Positions 7,402 through 17,795 of a stretch of DNA of 64,000 nucleotides are shown here, one piece after another. This DNA is from Mesorhizobium erdmanii USDA 3471 (GTDB lineage Bacteria > Pseudomonadota > Alphaproteobacteria > Rhizobiales > Rhizobiaceae), in the NCBI RefSeq assembly GCF_000472705.1, contig NZ_AXAE01000020.1:1-64000 (forward strand), written 5' to 3'. The notes beneath the pieces were generated by a model that made no database searches, was not told the DNA's origin, and worked only from the letters and a program-made list of their open reading frames with translations. The translations under genes were made by a program, and so were the position numbers. Numbering within the stretch: position 1 is the first letter of the stretch; every line of letters begins with the position of its first letter.

Positions 7402-9003
7402 ATGGCGCCCCGCGTTCTCGTCTCTGACAAACTCTCTCCCACCGCCGTGCAGATCTTCAAGGACCGCGGCGTCGAGGTCGACTATCTGCCCGACCTCGGC
7501 AAGGACAAGGAAAAGCTGCTCGAAGTGATCGGCCAGTATGACGGCCTCGCCATCCGCTCGGCGACAAAGGTCACCGAGAAGCTGATCAACGCCGCCACGA
7601 ATCTCAAGGTGATTGGCCGCGCCGGCATCGGCGTCGACAATGTCGATATCCCGGCGGCGAGCCGCAAGGGTATCATCGTGATGAACACGCCCTTCGGCAA
7701 TTCGATCACGACGGCCGAACATGCCGTGGCGATGATCTTCGCGCTCGCCCGCCAGATCCCGGAAGCCAACGCCTCGACCCATGCCGGCAAGTGGGAGAAG
7801 AACCGCTTCATGGGCGTCGAGATCACCGGCAAGACGCTGGGCGTCATCGGCTGCGGCAATATCGGTTCGATCGTCGCCACACGCGGCGTCGGCCTGAAGA
7901 TGCATGTCATCGCCTTCGACCCGTTCCTGTCGGACAAGCGTGCCGAGGAACTCGGCGTCGACAAGGTGGAACTCGACGAGCTCTTCGCCCGCGCGGACTT
8001 CATCACGCTGCACACGCCGCTGACCGACAAGACGCGCAACATCATCGATGCCGCGGCAATCGCCAAGATGAAGAAGGGCGTGCGCATCATCAATTGCGCG
8101 CGCGGTGGGCTCATCGTCGAGGCCGATCTGATCGCGGCGCTGAAGAGCGGCAAGGTTGCGGGCGCAGGCATTGACGTGTTCGAGGTGGAGCCGGCCGAAC
8201 AAAACGAGCTGTTCGGCATGGAAAATGTGGTGGCGACACCGCACCTCGGCGCCTCGACGGCGGAAGCGCAGGAGAATGTCGCGCTGCAGGTCGCCGAGCA
8301 GATGTCGGACTATCTGATCAAGGGCGCGGTCTCCAACGCCATCAACATGCCGTCGATCACGGCGGAAGAAGCGCCGCGGCTGAAACCCTTCGTCAAGCTG
8401 GCCGAAGTGCTCGGCGCCTTTGTCGGCCAGGTCACCGAGGATCCGATCAGCGAGGTCGAGATCCTGTTCGACGGCTCCACCGCGACGATGAACACGCGCG
8501 CGCTGATCAGTGCGGCGTTGGCCGGGCTGATCCGGCCGCAGGTCGCCGACGTTAACATGGTGTCGGCGCCGATCATGGTGAAGGAGCGCGGCATCATCGT
8601 CGCCGAGGTCAAGCGCGACAAGTCGGGCGTGTTCGACGGCTACATAAAGCTGACCGTCAAGACCGAGCACAGGACGCGCTCGATCGCCGGCACCTGCTTC
8701 TCCGACGGCAAGCCGCGCTTCATCCAGATAAAGGGCATCAATCTCGACGCCGAGGTCGGCCAGCACATGCTCTACACCACCAATGCCGACGCGCCGGGCA
8801 TCATCGGCTTGCTCGGTACGGTGTGCGGCGAGAACGGCGTCAACATCGCCAACTTCCAGCTTGGCCGCAACCGGCCGGGCGGTGACGCCATCGCGCTGCT
8901 CTACCTCGATGCGCCGTTCCCGGAAAAGGTGCTGGAGCAGGTGCGGGCGCACAAGTCGATCGACTCGGCCAAGCGGCTGCAGTTCGATGTCGGCGGGGTG
9001 TGA
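7402..9003 (+). CDS. serA: D-3-phosphoglycerate dehydrogenase (long form with ACT domain)
   Basis: SerA oxidises 3-phosphoglycerate to 3-phosphohydroxypyruvate with NAD+, the first step of serine synthesis. The 533-residue length fits the long type: a split catalytic/Rossmann core (GCGNIG at 150-155; catalytic Arg in NCARGGLI and His in HLGAST), an intervening ASB domain (about 320-450), and a C-terminal ACT domain (about 455-530, from MLYTTNADAPGIIGLLG). The ACT domain usually mediates serine feedback. The start at 7402 follows a strong AAGGAGGT ribosome site at 7390-7397; the in-frame ATG 15 bases upstream lies in front of that site. Confidence 0.97.
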   Translation: MAPRVLVSDKLSPTAVQIFKDRGVEVDYLPDLGKDKEKLLEVIGQYDGLAIRSATKVTEKLINAATNLKVIGRAGIGVDNVDIPAASRKGIIVMNTPFGNSITTAEHAVAMIFALARQIPEANASTHAGKWEKNRFMGVEITGKTLGVIGCGNIGSIVATRGVGLKMHVIAFDPFLSDKRAEELGVDKVELDELFARADFITLHTPLTDKTRNIIDAAAIAKMKKGVRIINCARGGLIVEADLIAALKSGKVAGAGIDVFEVEPAEQNELFGMENVVATPHLGASTAEAQENVALQVAEQMSDYLIKGAVSNAINMPSITAEEAPRLKPFVKLAEVLGAFVGQVTEDPISEVEILFDGSTATMNTRALISAALAGLIRPQVADVNMVSAPIMVKERGIIVAEVKRDKSGVFDGYIKLTVKTEHRTRSIAGTCFSDGKPRFIQIKGINLDAEVGQHMLYTTNADAPGIIGLLGTVCGENGVNIANFQLGRNRPGGDAIALLYLDAPFPEKVLEQVRAHKSIDSAKRLQFDVGGV

Positions 9004-9025
9004 TCCCCACCGTTTGTGAAGATCC

Positions 9026-9054
9026 AAAGGCGCGACCCTGGTCGCGCCTTTTTG
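9026..9054 (+). terminator. Terminator after serCA
   Basis: AAAGGCGCGACC-CTG-GTCGCGCCTTTTT, strong hairpin with T run. Confidence 0.9.
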
Positions 9055-9076
9055 CTGCTCAGCGTGTCCGGGTTGG

Positions 9077-9970
9077 TCATCGCATCGCCATCTTGCGCCC
9101 ACTGTATTCGGCAAGCGTGATGCCGCCCAGCACCAGAACCAGCGCCAGCGCCTGATAGAGCTGAAACGTCTCGCCGACGATCAGCACCGACAGCAGCGTG
9201 CCGAAGATCGGTACCAGATTGATGAACAGGCCGGCACGGTTGGCGCCGATCAGCTCGTTGCCTCTGATGTATGTTATCTGCGAGACAACCGAGGCGCCAA
9301 TGGCGGTGTAGACGATGACCGCCCAGCCGCGTGCGTCGGGCACGATGACCTTGCCCGCAGCGACCTCCCACAGCAAGAAGGGCAACGAGGTGATGAGCGC
9401 GGCGATAGACATCGCAAGCATCAGGCTCTGCCAGCGCATCACCGGCTTCAGCCGCAGCCCAACCGAATACAGGCTGTAGAGAAGCACGGCGATGAGCATG
9501 ATGGCGTCGCCGAAATTGAGCTCCAGCGTCAGCAGCCGGCGCGGGTCGCCGTGGCAAGCGGTCAGGACGACGCCGGCAATGGTCAGCACGACGCCTGCAA
9601 TCTGCGCCCAGTTCACGAGCAGGCGGAAGAAGATGAAGTTGGCGACGATGATCAGGATAGGTATCGCCGCCTGTTCGATCGAGACGTTGATGGCGGTCGT
9701 GTAGTTGAGTGCCGAGTAAAAGATCACGTTGAACAGCGTGAAGCCGCTGGCGCCGAGTGCCGCCAGGACGAACCAGTGCCTGCGTACCACAGGCCAGTCC
9801 TCCTGGATCGTGCGCCAGCCGATCGGCAGCAGGATCGCCACCGCCAGTGCCCAGCGCAGGAAGACCAGCGTCATCGGCGAGACGTGATCGACCGCAAGCT
9901 TGCCGGCCACCGAGTTGCCGCCCCACAGCAAGGTGGTGAGCAGCAGCAATATGTAGGCGTTTCGATGCAT
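9077..9970 (-). CDS. EamA/DMT-family transporter
   Basis: The 297-residue integral membrane protein has about ten hydrophobic helices arranged as two EamA repeats, starting MHRNAYILLLLTTLLWGGNS and including the repeat motif PLVFLRW-like segment LVFLRWALAV and the second-half signature YTAIGASVVSQITY. Members of this family export or import metabolites such as amino acids and nucleobase precursors; the substrate here is unknown. I begin at the ATG ending at 9970; an upstream in-frame start would add 26 Pro/Arg-rich residues before the first helix. It is convergent with serA and divergent from purA, so it is probably monocistronic. Confidence 0.88.
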   Translation of the reverse strand: MHRNAYILLLLTTLLWGGNSVAGKLAVDHVSPMTLVFLRWALAVAILLPIGWRTIQEDWPVVRRHWFVLAALGASGFTLFNVIFYSALNYTTAINVSIEQAAIPILIIVANFIFFRLLVNWAQIAGVVLTIAGVVLTACHGDPRRLLTLELNFGDAIMLIAVLLYSLYSVGLRLKPVMRWQSLMLAMSIAALITSLPFLLWEVAAGKVIVPDARGWAVIVYTAIGASVVSQITYIRGNELIGANRAGLFINLVPIFGTLLSVLIVGETFQLYQALALVLVLGGITLAEYSGRKMAMR

Positions 9971-10182
9971 CGCTGGTTCCGGCCGCGGTGGATACGCTGC
10001 GGTGTTTGCCGGCCTATTGCCGCCGTCAGCCCAAGTAAATGATGTCACAGCCGAAAATTGTTGTGCCTCAGCGCATTTTCGGCGGCAAAGAAAGGTCGCA
10101 CTCGCGAGGTCTTGACGCTATAGAGGCCTGTCGTTTCGAACCATATCCAAGCCGCTCGGCGGCGTCTCAAGGGAAAAGAAAC

Positions 10183-11481
<1,299 letters not shown>

Positions 11482-11556
11482 TTTCTGAAGCCTTTCCGGG
11501 CATCGCGGCTGATTTGCGGGGGCCGGCGCGGAAGCAAACTACAGGTCGACTGAAGC

Positions 11557-13323
11557 ATGGCAGATTTCGTTGTTGTTCTGAAAAAAACGATAGACAATCT
11601 CAGCGATCAGTCGCCGGAGATGCGGGCGAGGGTCTATGACAAGGCCCGCTCGACGATTGCAGCGAAGATTGCCCAGCGCGATCCGCCGCTGTCACCGTCG
11701 GATGCCGCCAGGCAGAAGCGTGGTCTGGAAGATGCGATCTCCAGTGTAGAGCGGGACTATGCCAAGAGCGCGCCGGAAACAGACCCGCTCGCCGAGCTGG
11801 AGCACATCTTTTCTTCCATCGACCGCAACAAGAATCAGCCAAGCCACACCAAGCAGCCAGCCAAGCCCGATTCCCTCCCCGCTTCGCCTCCGTATCAGCC
11901 GGCGCCCGCCTCTGCCAGACCAGAACCATACAGGCCTGAGCCGTATAAGGCGCCGCCGCCCGCGGCTAGCCCCGAACCTTATCGGGCGGCACCTGCCCCT
12001 GCCGCGAAGACGGAGCCGAGTTGGCAAAGGCCCGCGCCGGCGCAACCCGCCCCGGACTTCTCGGAGAAGACCCTGCCAGGAATGGACATGGTCCGGGACG
12101 ACGATCAGGACGACGTCTTCGCCAATGATGAAGCGCCTGTGGCCGACGACACTTTCCAGCGCCTGCGTCCGGCCGAGCGCAAGCGCGGCTATGGTGGGCT
12201 GATCGCTGCCGTCGTTGCCTTGCTGGTCGTTGCGGGCGGCGGTTACGGCATCTGGCTGAACAAGGACGCCTTCGGCAAGATGCTGGGTCTCGGCGGCGGC
12301 AACAAGGTTGTCGCCAAGACCGAGCCGGTGAAGCCGGCGCCGGCCAAGCCGACGACAGAGCCTGCGGCGCCGGCACCCGCGGCCGGTGCTGAAGGAACGA
12401 AATTCACGCAGCGGCTGACGCCGGAAGGCGGTGAGACCGATCCCGGCCCGGCCGGCGGACAGACCGGCATAGGCGAGGGTGAATCCGTCGCCGCGCTGAC
12501 GACGCCGCCATCGGCGACGAATGCGCCGGCCACTTCAGCCCCGGCAGTACCCGCACCGGCTGCCAATGCGCCGGCTGCGGCCACACCTGCCGCAACCGCA
12601 CCCGCGGCAGGCACCGCGCCCGCGGCAGCCACCGCGCCCGCCGCAACGCCACCTGCCAACGGAACCGCACCCGTGCCACCGGCCGATGCGGCGGCCACCC
12701 CGGCGGCTCCAGCAGCCGCCACGCCCCCCGCGGCACCGGCGGCCGCTCCGGCGACGCAGGCCTCGGTGCCAGTCGGCCAGAAGGCGATCTTCTATGAGGA
12801 GCGCACCAGCACCGCGCAGGGTTCGGCCGAGCCCGGCAGCATCGTCTGGTCGCTGGTCCAGGAATCGCCCGGTGGCGACCTGCCGCCGGAACCGGCGATC
12901 CGCGCCGAGGCGACCATCCCCGGCAAGGACATCCAGTTGCGCATGACTATACGCCGCAACACCGACCAGACGCTGCCGGCCAGCCACATCATAGAGATGA
13001 TCTTCCTGACGCCTGAAGGTTTTGAAGGCGGCGGTGTCGACAATATATTGCGCGTCGCGATGAAGAGTTCGGAGCAGGATGCAGGCAGCCCGCTGATCGG
13101 CATCCCGGCAAAGATCGCCGACGGCTTCTTCCTCGTCGCGCTCAACGATACCAAGGCCGACGAGGATGCCAACATGACCTTGCTGCGTGGTCAGGACTGG
13201 ATCGACGTGCCGGTCGTCTACAAGACCGGTCGGCGGGCGCTGCTGACCATGGAAAAGGGCATTCCCGGCGAAAAGGTGTTCGACGAGGCGATCAAGGCCT
13301 GGCAGGCGAAGACGGCGGGCTGA
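11557..13323 (+). CDS. Membrane-anchored Pro/Ala-rich protein of unknown function
   Basis: The 588-residue protein has four visible parts. The N-terminal ~100 residues (MADFVVVLKKTIDNLSDQSP) look helical and soluble. Residues about 100-195 are Pro/Ala/Tyr-rich with repeated PEPYR-type motifs. A single transmembrane segment lies near 210-233 (GLIAAVVALLVVAGGGYGIW). After it comes a long Ala/Pro-rich stalk (about 250-405), then a conserved-looking globular C-terminal domain (about 408-588, from GQKAIFYEE to AWQAKTAG). The topology implies a cytoplasmic N-terminus and a periplasmic C-terminal domain held off the membrane by the stalk. In rhizobia a protein of this type often follows purA, which is from memory. 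Function unknown. Confidence 0.8.
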   Translation: MADFVVVLKKTIDNLSDQSPEMRARVYDKARSTIAAKIAQRDPPLSPSDAARQKRGLEDAISSVERDYAKSAPETDPLAELEHIFSSIDRNKNQPSHTKQPAKPDSLPASPPYQPAPASARPEPYRPEPYKAPPPAASPEPYRAAPAPAAKTEPSWQRPAPAQPAPDFSEKTLPGMDMVRDDDQDDVFANDEAPVADDTFQRLRPAERKRGYGGLIAAVVALLVVAGGGYGIWLNKDAFGKMLGLGGGNKVVAKTEPVKPAPAKPTTEPAAPAPAAGAEGTKFTQRLTPEGGETDPGPAGGQTGIGEGESVAALTTPPSATNAPATSAPAVPAPAANAPAAATPAATAPAAGTAPAAATAPAATPPANGTAPVPPADAAATPAAPAAATPPAAPAAAPATQASVPVGQKAIFYEERTSTAQGSAEPGSIVWSLVQESPGGDLPPEPAIRAEATIPGKDIQLRMTIRRNTDQTLPASHIIEMIFLTPEGFEGGGVDNILRVAMKSSEQDAGSPLIGIPAKIADGFFLVALNDTKADEDANMTLLRGQDWIDVPVVYKTGRRALLTMEKGIPGEKVFDEAIKAWQAKTAG

Positions 13324-13352
13324 GAGGGCACGCCGTGGAGGCTACCCTTCGC

Positions 13353-13652
13353 TCAGAAGCCCTGGAATAGCATGTCGAGCGCGGCGACGATGTCGTCGTG
13401 ATGCTTCGTCAGGTTCAGCCGAGTTTCACCCAATTCGCTCGCTGGAACGGCGGCAATCAGGTGGGTCGCCATGATCAACTTCCGGCCGTTGATCTCGAAA
13501 ATAGGGTGAAGTTTTCGCATTGGTGGCGGCACTGTTGCGACTGGCAAGAGCGGGACGACTACCCGTGTGTTGAAACTGTCGAGCAGGTCGGATTGAACGT
13601 CGAGCAGGTAGTTGCCTTCAATGCGGCTGGCGAAGACATCATAACGAGGCAT
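13353..13652 (-). CDS. ccdB: CcdB-family toxin
   Basis: The 99-residue protein starts MPRYDVFASRIEGNYLLDVQ and contains TRVVVPLLP and the C-terminal helix DDIVAALDMLFQGF. This is the CcdB/MazF-like fold pattern, and the length matches classical CcdB (about 101). CcdB poisons DNA gyrase; the terminal helix that contacts GyrA ends in Phe-Gly-Phe rather than the classic Trp-Gly-Ile. Its ATG overlaps the ccdA stop (ATGA at 13649-13652), so translation is coupled. Confidence 0.85.
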   Translation of the reverse strand: MPRYDVFASRIEGNYLLDVQSDLLDSFNTRVVVPLLPVATVPPPMRKLHPIFEINGRKLIMATHLIAAVPASELGETRLNLTKHHDDIVAALDMLFQGF

Positions 13653-13894
13653 CAGAACTGCCGGTACTCGTCCAGCGGAATGCCATTTTTCTCGACATAG
13701 TCGTTCCACGCATCCATCGTGGCGCGGTTCTCAAGCTTCCACAGCCGTGTTTTTTCGGCAGCCACCGCCTCCGCGATACCCGCTTCCGCCGCGCGCGAGA
13801 CGTTGACGTCAAGGCCCTTGGCTTCCCTCATAAGGTTCGAGTCGATCGACAGATTTGCTGGCTGACGGATCGCATTCAAGGCAATCTTTCGCAT
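13652..13894 (-). CDS. ccdA: CcdA-family antitoxin
   Basis: The 80-residue protein has a ribbon-helix-helix N-terminus (PANLSIDSNLMREAKGLDVN) and an acidic C-terminal tail (NDYVEKNGIPLDEYRQF), as in CcdA proteins, which bind DNA through the N-terminus and wrap the toxin with the tail. I choose the ATG ending at 13894, preceded by GGAGG. It is cotranscribed with ccdB and probably autoregulates through the palindrome just upstream. Confidence 0.88.
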   Translation of the reverse strand: MRKIALNAIRQPANLSIDSNLMREAKGLDVNVSRAAEAGIAEAVAAEKTRLWKLENRATMDAWNDYVEKNGIPLDEYRQF

Positions 13895-13910
13895 GTTAGC
13901 CTCCGCAACA

Positions 13911-13929
13911 TGCGCATAATGTATGCGCA
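13911..13929. promoter_or_regulatory. Palindromic operator of ccdAB
   Basis: TGCGCATA-ATG-TATGCGCA is a perfect 8-bp inverted repeat with a 3-bp spacer, 17 bases before the ccdA start. Its position over the likely -10 (TACATTAT, minus strand) fits autorepression by the CcdA ribbon-helix-helix domain. Confidence 0.7.
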
Positions 13930-14014
13930 TTCCGGGATCGAGGCAACAATCAGGTGGGGCTGATAGCCCTCCGCCGTGGCTTCCAGCCCTCCGGGCTTTC
14001 ACCGGTCGTCGCTT

Positions 14015-14038
14015 CAATCGACAAATCTTTGTCGATTG
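14015..14038. repeat. Perfect inverted repeat downstream of the ABC-F gene
   Basis: CAATCGACAAA-TC-TTTGTCGATTG is an 11-bp perfect inverted repeat with a 2-base loop, 23 bases past the stop of the ABC-F gene on the minus strand. It lacks a T run and could be a protein binding site or a REP-like hairpin. Confidence 0.55.
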
Positions 14039-14060
14039 ATCGGCCTACGGCCTAGACTTC

Positions 14061-15881
14061 TTACCCTTCCATTTCCTCGCGCAGCATCTCCAGTTCCAGC
14101 CACTCTTCCTCGAGCGCGGCCAGCGTCGCGCGCTCCTTGTCAAGGGCGGCGATGGTCTTCTGGAACGAGGCCGGATCGCGCTCGTAATAAGCGGGGTCGG
14201 CGATGTTGTTCTCCAGCCGGGAGATCGATGCGGTCACCGCCTCGATCTTTTTCGGCAAGGATTCCAGGGCGAATTTCTGCTTGAACGACAGTTTTTTCGC
14301 GGGCCCCTTCGCCGCTGCCGGTTCACTCTTGCCCGCCGCCGGCGCATCGCTGGCCTCGGCCCTGGCGCGCGCCTTGCGGTCGTCGAGCCTGGTGCCGCCG
14401 CGCTGCGCCAGCATATCGGAATAGCCACCGGCATATTCGATCCAGCGACCGCCGCCGTCCGGCGCGATGATGCTTGTGACCGTGCGGTCGAGAAAATCGC
14501 GGTCGTGGCTGACCAGGATGACGGTGCCGGCAAAACCGGCGACCAGCTCCTGCAGAAGCTCCAGCGTCTCCATGTCGAGATCGTTGGTCGGCTCATCGAG
14601 CACCAGCAGGTTCGCCGGCCGGGCCAGCACGCGCGCCAGGATCAGCCGTGCCCGCTCGCCACCGGAAAGCTCGCGCACCGGCGTGCGCGCCTGCTCCGGC
14701 TTGAACAGGAAATCCTTCATGTAGGAGACGACATGGCGCTGCTCGCCATTGATGACGAGGTTCTCGCCGCGCCCGTCGGTCAGATACTGCGCCAGGGTCT
14801 CCTGCGGGTCGACGGCCTCGCGCTTCTGATCGAGCGTGGCGATCTCCAGATTGGTGCCGAGCCGAACCGAGCCGGCATCTGGCGCCAGTTCGCCGGTCAG
14901 CATCTTCAAAAGCGTCGTCTTGCCGGCGCCGTTCGGTCCGACGAGGCCGACGCGGTCGCCGCGCTGGATGCGGGTGGAGAAGCCCTTGACCACGGTGAGA
15001 TCGCCGAAGCTCTTCTCGATGTTCTTCGCCTCAATCACCAGCTTGCCGGATTCGGCGGCGTCGCTCGCCACCATGGTCGCGGTGCCTTCGGCGCCGCGAT
15101 GGCCACGAAAACGCTGGCGCATGGTCTGCAACTCGCCCAACCGGCGCATGTTGCGCTTGCGCCGCGCCGTCACGCCATAGCGCAGCCAGTGCTCCTCGCG
15201 CACGATCTGGCGGCCGAGCTTGTGCTGCTCGCGCTCTTCCTCTTCCAGCACCAGGTCGCGCCATTCCTCGAAATGACCAAAACCCTTGTCCAGCCTGCGG
15301 GTCTGGCCGCGATCGAGCCAGACGGTGGCCCGCGAGACGCGTTCGAGAAAACGGCGGTCGTGCGAAATCACGATCAGCGCCGAGGAGGTGCGGACAAGCT
15401 CCTCTTCCAGCCATTCGATGACCGAAAGATCGAGATGATTAGTCGGCTCATCAAGAAGCAGAATGTCGGGCTCGGGCGCCATGACGCGGGCAAGGGCGGC
15501 GCGCCTTGCCTCACCGCCGGACAGGTCGCCCGGCCGCTCGTCACCCGTCAGGCCGAGATGCTCCATCAGATAGCTGGCGCGGTAGGGGTCGTCGGCGGGG
15601 CCAAGCCCGGCCTCGACATAGGCACGCACCGTGGCGAATCCTTCCATGTCTGGCATTTGCGGCAGATAGCGGACGGTCGCCGAGGGCTGGCGGAAGACCT
15701 CGCCATCCTGCGGCTCGATCAGGCCGGCGGCGATCTTGAGCAATGTCGACTTGCCCGAACCGTTGCGGCCGACGAGGGCGATCTTGTCGCCGGCCGAAGC
15801 GGTCAAGGCGGCGCCATCGAGCAGCGGCGTGCCGCCGAACGTCAGTCTTATCCCGTCGAGATTGAGGAGGGGCGGGGCCAT
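14061..15881 (-). CDS. ABC-F family ATPase (Uup-like)
   Basis: The 606-residue protein has two ABC domains in one chain with no membrane segment: Walker A GRNGSGKST (about residue 38) and GPNGAGKTT (about 315), signature motifs LSGGEARRAALAR and LSGGERARLILAR, and Walker B lines DILLLDEPTNHLDL and NLLVLDEPTNDLDM. A long linker of charged helix joins them, and the C-terminal ~90 residues form a coiled coil. This is the ABC-F pattern (ribosome-associated translation factors), closest in layout to Uup because of the C-terminal coiled coil. The start is separated by one base from the stop of the thiamine pyrophosphokinase gene, suggesting one operon. Confidence 0.92.
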   Translation of the reverse strand: MAPPLLNLDGIRLTFGGTPLLDGAALTASAGDKIALVGRNGSGKSTLLKIAAGLIEPQDGEVFRQPSATVRYLPQMPDMEGFATVRAYVEAGLGPADDPYRASYLMEHLGLTGDERPGDLSGGEARRAALARVMAPEPDILLLDEPTNHLDLSVIEWLEEELVRTSSALIVISHDRRFLERVSRATVWLDRGQTRRLDKGFGHFEEWRDLVLEEEEREQHKLGRQIVREEHWLRYGVTARRKRNMRRLGELQTMRQRFRGHRGAEGTATMVASDAAESGKLVIEAKNIEKSFGDLTVVKGFSTRIQRGDRVGLVGPNGAGKTTLLKMLTGELAPDAGSVRLGTNLEIATLDQKREAVDPQETLAQYLTDGRGENLVINGEQRHVVSYMKDFLFKPEQARTPVRELSGGERARLILARVLARPANLLVLDEPTNDLDMETLELLQELVAGFAGTVILVSHDRDFLDRTVTSIIAPDGGGRWIEYAGGYSDMLAQRGGTRLDDRKARARAEASDAPAAGKSEPAAAKGPAKKLSFKQKFALESLPKKIEAVTASISRLENNIADPAYYERDPASFQKTIAALDKERATLAALEEEWLELEMLREEMEG

Positions 15882-15882
15882 G

Positions 15883-16542
15883 TCAGCTTTCGGGCAAGGG
15901 ATGGGGATGAGCGAGCAGCAGCGCGCGGCCGTGGCCGAGCGCGATTTCGAGGCGGCGGCCGGTCTTGTCGAACTTGACCTCGTTGGAAATGGTCAGCGAC
16001 GAGCCGAAGGCGACCTCGACCTGGTTGAGCGGCCATTTGGCGCCGGTGACGGTCAGGCCGGCAAGTTCGGAAAAACCGAGGATCGAAAACAGCGTGCCGT
16101 CGGTATAATCGAAGCCGGCCTTTCCCAACAGCAAGGGGACACCTTCCTGGGCGCCGCTGGTCAGCAGCACCTCCGTTCCGGCCTCGGCCAGGCGCAGGGC
16201 GAGCGCCAGATGCAGGAAGGCGTGGTCGGCGCGCTTGCCGCCGAACGCGCCGGCCAGCACAAGGCGGGTCGCGCCGCGCTCGAGCGCGGCGGCGATCGCC
16301 AGTTCGCCGTCGGTCTTGTCCTTCTCCGCCGGGAAGGTCTGGCGAGGCACCGAAGCGAGGTCGGCGGGCAGATCGGCGGGAACAGAATCGAAATCGCCCA
16401 CCCATAGTTCAGGCACAAGGCCGAGCAGTCGGGCATGGCCGATGCCGGCGTCCGCGGCGATGACGCGCGAGCCTTCGACCTGCCGGTCGAGCCGGGGCGT
16501 GCGGATGAGATCGCCGCCAAGCAGGATGGTGAATGTGCTCAT
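15883..16542 (-). CDS. thiN: Thiamine pyrophosphokinase
   Basis: The enzyme transfers pyrophosphate from ATP to thiamine, giving TPP. The 219-residue protein shows the family layout: LLGGDLIRT at the N-terminus, [10 protein letters not shown], the metal/ATP motif VGDFDSVP, and [18 protein letters not shown]. The C-terminal half has the beta-sandwich that binds thiamine ([18 protein letters not shown]). It lies next to the TPP riboswitch and thiBPQ, on the opposite strand, so import and activation of thiamine are genetically linked. It is followed by the ABC-F gene with a 1-base gap. Confidence 0.92.
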   Translation of the reverse strand: MSTFTILLGGDLIRTPRLDRQVEGSRVIAADAGIGHARLLGLVPELWVGDFDSVPADLPADLASVPRQTFPAEKDKTDGELAIAAALERGATRLVLAGAFGGKRADHAFLHLALALRLAEAGTEVLLTSGAQEGVPLLLGKAGFDYTDGTLFSILGFSELAGLTVTGAKWPLNQVEVAFGSSLTISNEVKFDKTGRRLEIALGHGRALLLAHPHPLPES

Positions 16543-16633
16543 ATCCGGTGGCCTGTACCAGCCCGGCAGCTGAAACGGAAGGCCGGCAAACTGCCACTTG
16601 CGTGGTTCGCCGACCGGGCCTATGTGTCGAAAC

Positions 16634-16736
16634 GCTCTAACGGGGTGCCGGACGCGATCTTCGCGGACCGGCTGAGAGGCAATCTCGCCAACCCGCTGAA
16701 CCTGATCCGGTTTGTACCGGCGGAGGGATTAGACGT
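16634..16736 (+). ncRNA. TPP riboswitch
   Basis: The leader holds the conserved thi-box elements in order: ACGGGGTGCC (16639-16649), GGCTGAGA (16669-16677), ACCCGCTGAACCTGATCCGG (16691-16710) and CGGAGGGATTAGA near 16720-16733. These define helices P2-P5 and the pyrophosphate and pyrimidine sensing loops. It lies 53 bases before thiB and should lower expression of thiBPQ when TPP is abundant. Confidence 0.95.
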
Positions 16737-16788
16737 TTCGGACAGTCCGACGCCTCAATTCCTTTCAATTCGAACGAAGGAGGCGCCG

Positions 16789-17787
16789 ATGCGCACGCTT
16801 TTATACTCTGTTGTTTCCGCCATGATCATGGCGCTGTCCGGGCCGGCCTTGGCCAAGGACAAGCTCACCGTCTACACCTATGAGAGTTTCACCGCCGACT
16901 GGGGGCCAGGTCCGGTGGTGAAGAAGGAATTCGAGGCCGAATGCGGCTGCGACGTCGAGTTCGTCTCGGTCGCCGATGGTGTCGCCCTGCTCAACCGCGT
17001 CAAGCTCGAAGGCGCGTCGACCAAGGCCGATATCGTGCTCGGCCTCGACACCAATCTTACCGCCGATGCCAAGGCTAGCGGGTTGTTCGCCCCGCATGGC
17101 GCGGTGAGCGATGTCAGCGTGCCGGGCGGCTGGACCGACGACGTTTTTGTTCCCTTCGACTATGGCTATTTCGCGGTTGTCTACGACACGCAGAAGCTGA
17201 AGACCCCACCGAAAAGCCTGAAGGAACTGGTCGAAGGCACTGCCGACGACAAGATCGTCATCCAGGATCCGCGCACCTCGACGCCGGGCCTCGGCCTGCT
17301 GTTGTGGGTGAAGTCGGTCTATGGCGACAAGGCGCCGGAGGCCTGGGCCAAGCTCAAATCCAAGGTGTTGACCGTGACGCCGGGCTGGAGCGAGGCCTAT
17401 GGCCTGTTCACCAAGGGCGAGGCGCCGATGGTGCTGTCCTACACGACGTCGCCGGCCTACCATATGGTCGCGGAGAACACTGAGCGCTACCAGGCGGCTT
17501 CGTTCGAAGAAGGCGAGTATCTGCAGATCGAGGTCGCCGGCATCACCACTACCGGCGCCAAGAACCCTCTGGCGGAAAAGTTCATGGCCTTCATGACCGG
17601 ACCGAAATTCCAGGATGCCATCCCGGAGACCAACTGGATGTTCCCCGCCGGCAAGACGGACAAGCCGCTCAACCCGGCCTTCGACAAACTGGTCAAGCCG
17701 ACCAAGACCTTGCTGTTCAGCCCCGAGGAGGTCGCGGCCAACCGCAAGGCCTGGGTGGATGAATGGCTGGCGGTGATGAGCAAGTAG
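16789..17787 (+). CDS. thiB: Thiamine ABC transporter, periplasmic binding protein
   Basis: ThiB binds thiamine and its phosphates in the periplasm. The 332-residue protein has a signal peptide [19 protein letters not shown] cut after ALA, then [20 protein letters not shown], a family hallmark with ligand-stacking Tyr/Trp. Other matches are [15 protein letters not shown] and the C-terminal region [14 protein letters not shown] segment. The start follows GAAGGAGG and lies after the TPP riboswitch. thiP and thiQ follow directly. Confidence 0.95.
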   Translation: MRTLLYSVVSAMIMALSGPALAKDKLTVYTYESFTADWGPGPVVKKEFEAECGCDVEFVSVADGVALLNRVKLEGASTKADIVLGLDTNLTADAKASGLFAPHGAVSDVSVPGGWTDDVFVPFDYGYFAVVYDTQKLKTPPKSLKELVEGTADDKIVIQDPRTSTPGLGLLLWVKSVYGDKAPEAWAKLKSKVLTVTPGWSEAYGLFTKGEAPMVLSYTTSPAYHMVAENTERYQAASFEEGEYLQIEVAGITTTGAKNPLAEKFMAFMTGPKFQDAIPETNWMFPAGKTDKPLNPAFDKLVKPTKTLLFSPEEVAANRKAWVDEWLAVMSK

Positions 17788-17795
17788 ACGAAGCG

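Noticed and set aside
7075..9114. Long minus-strand open frame opposite serA
   Set aside because: Antisense shadow; composition is Arg/Asp/His-rich and repeats the serA reading on the other strand.
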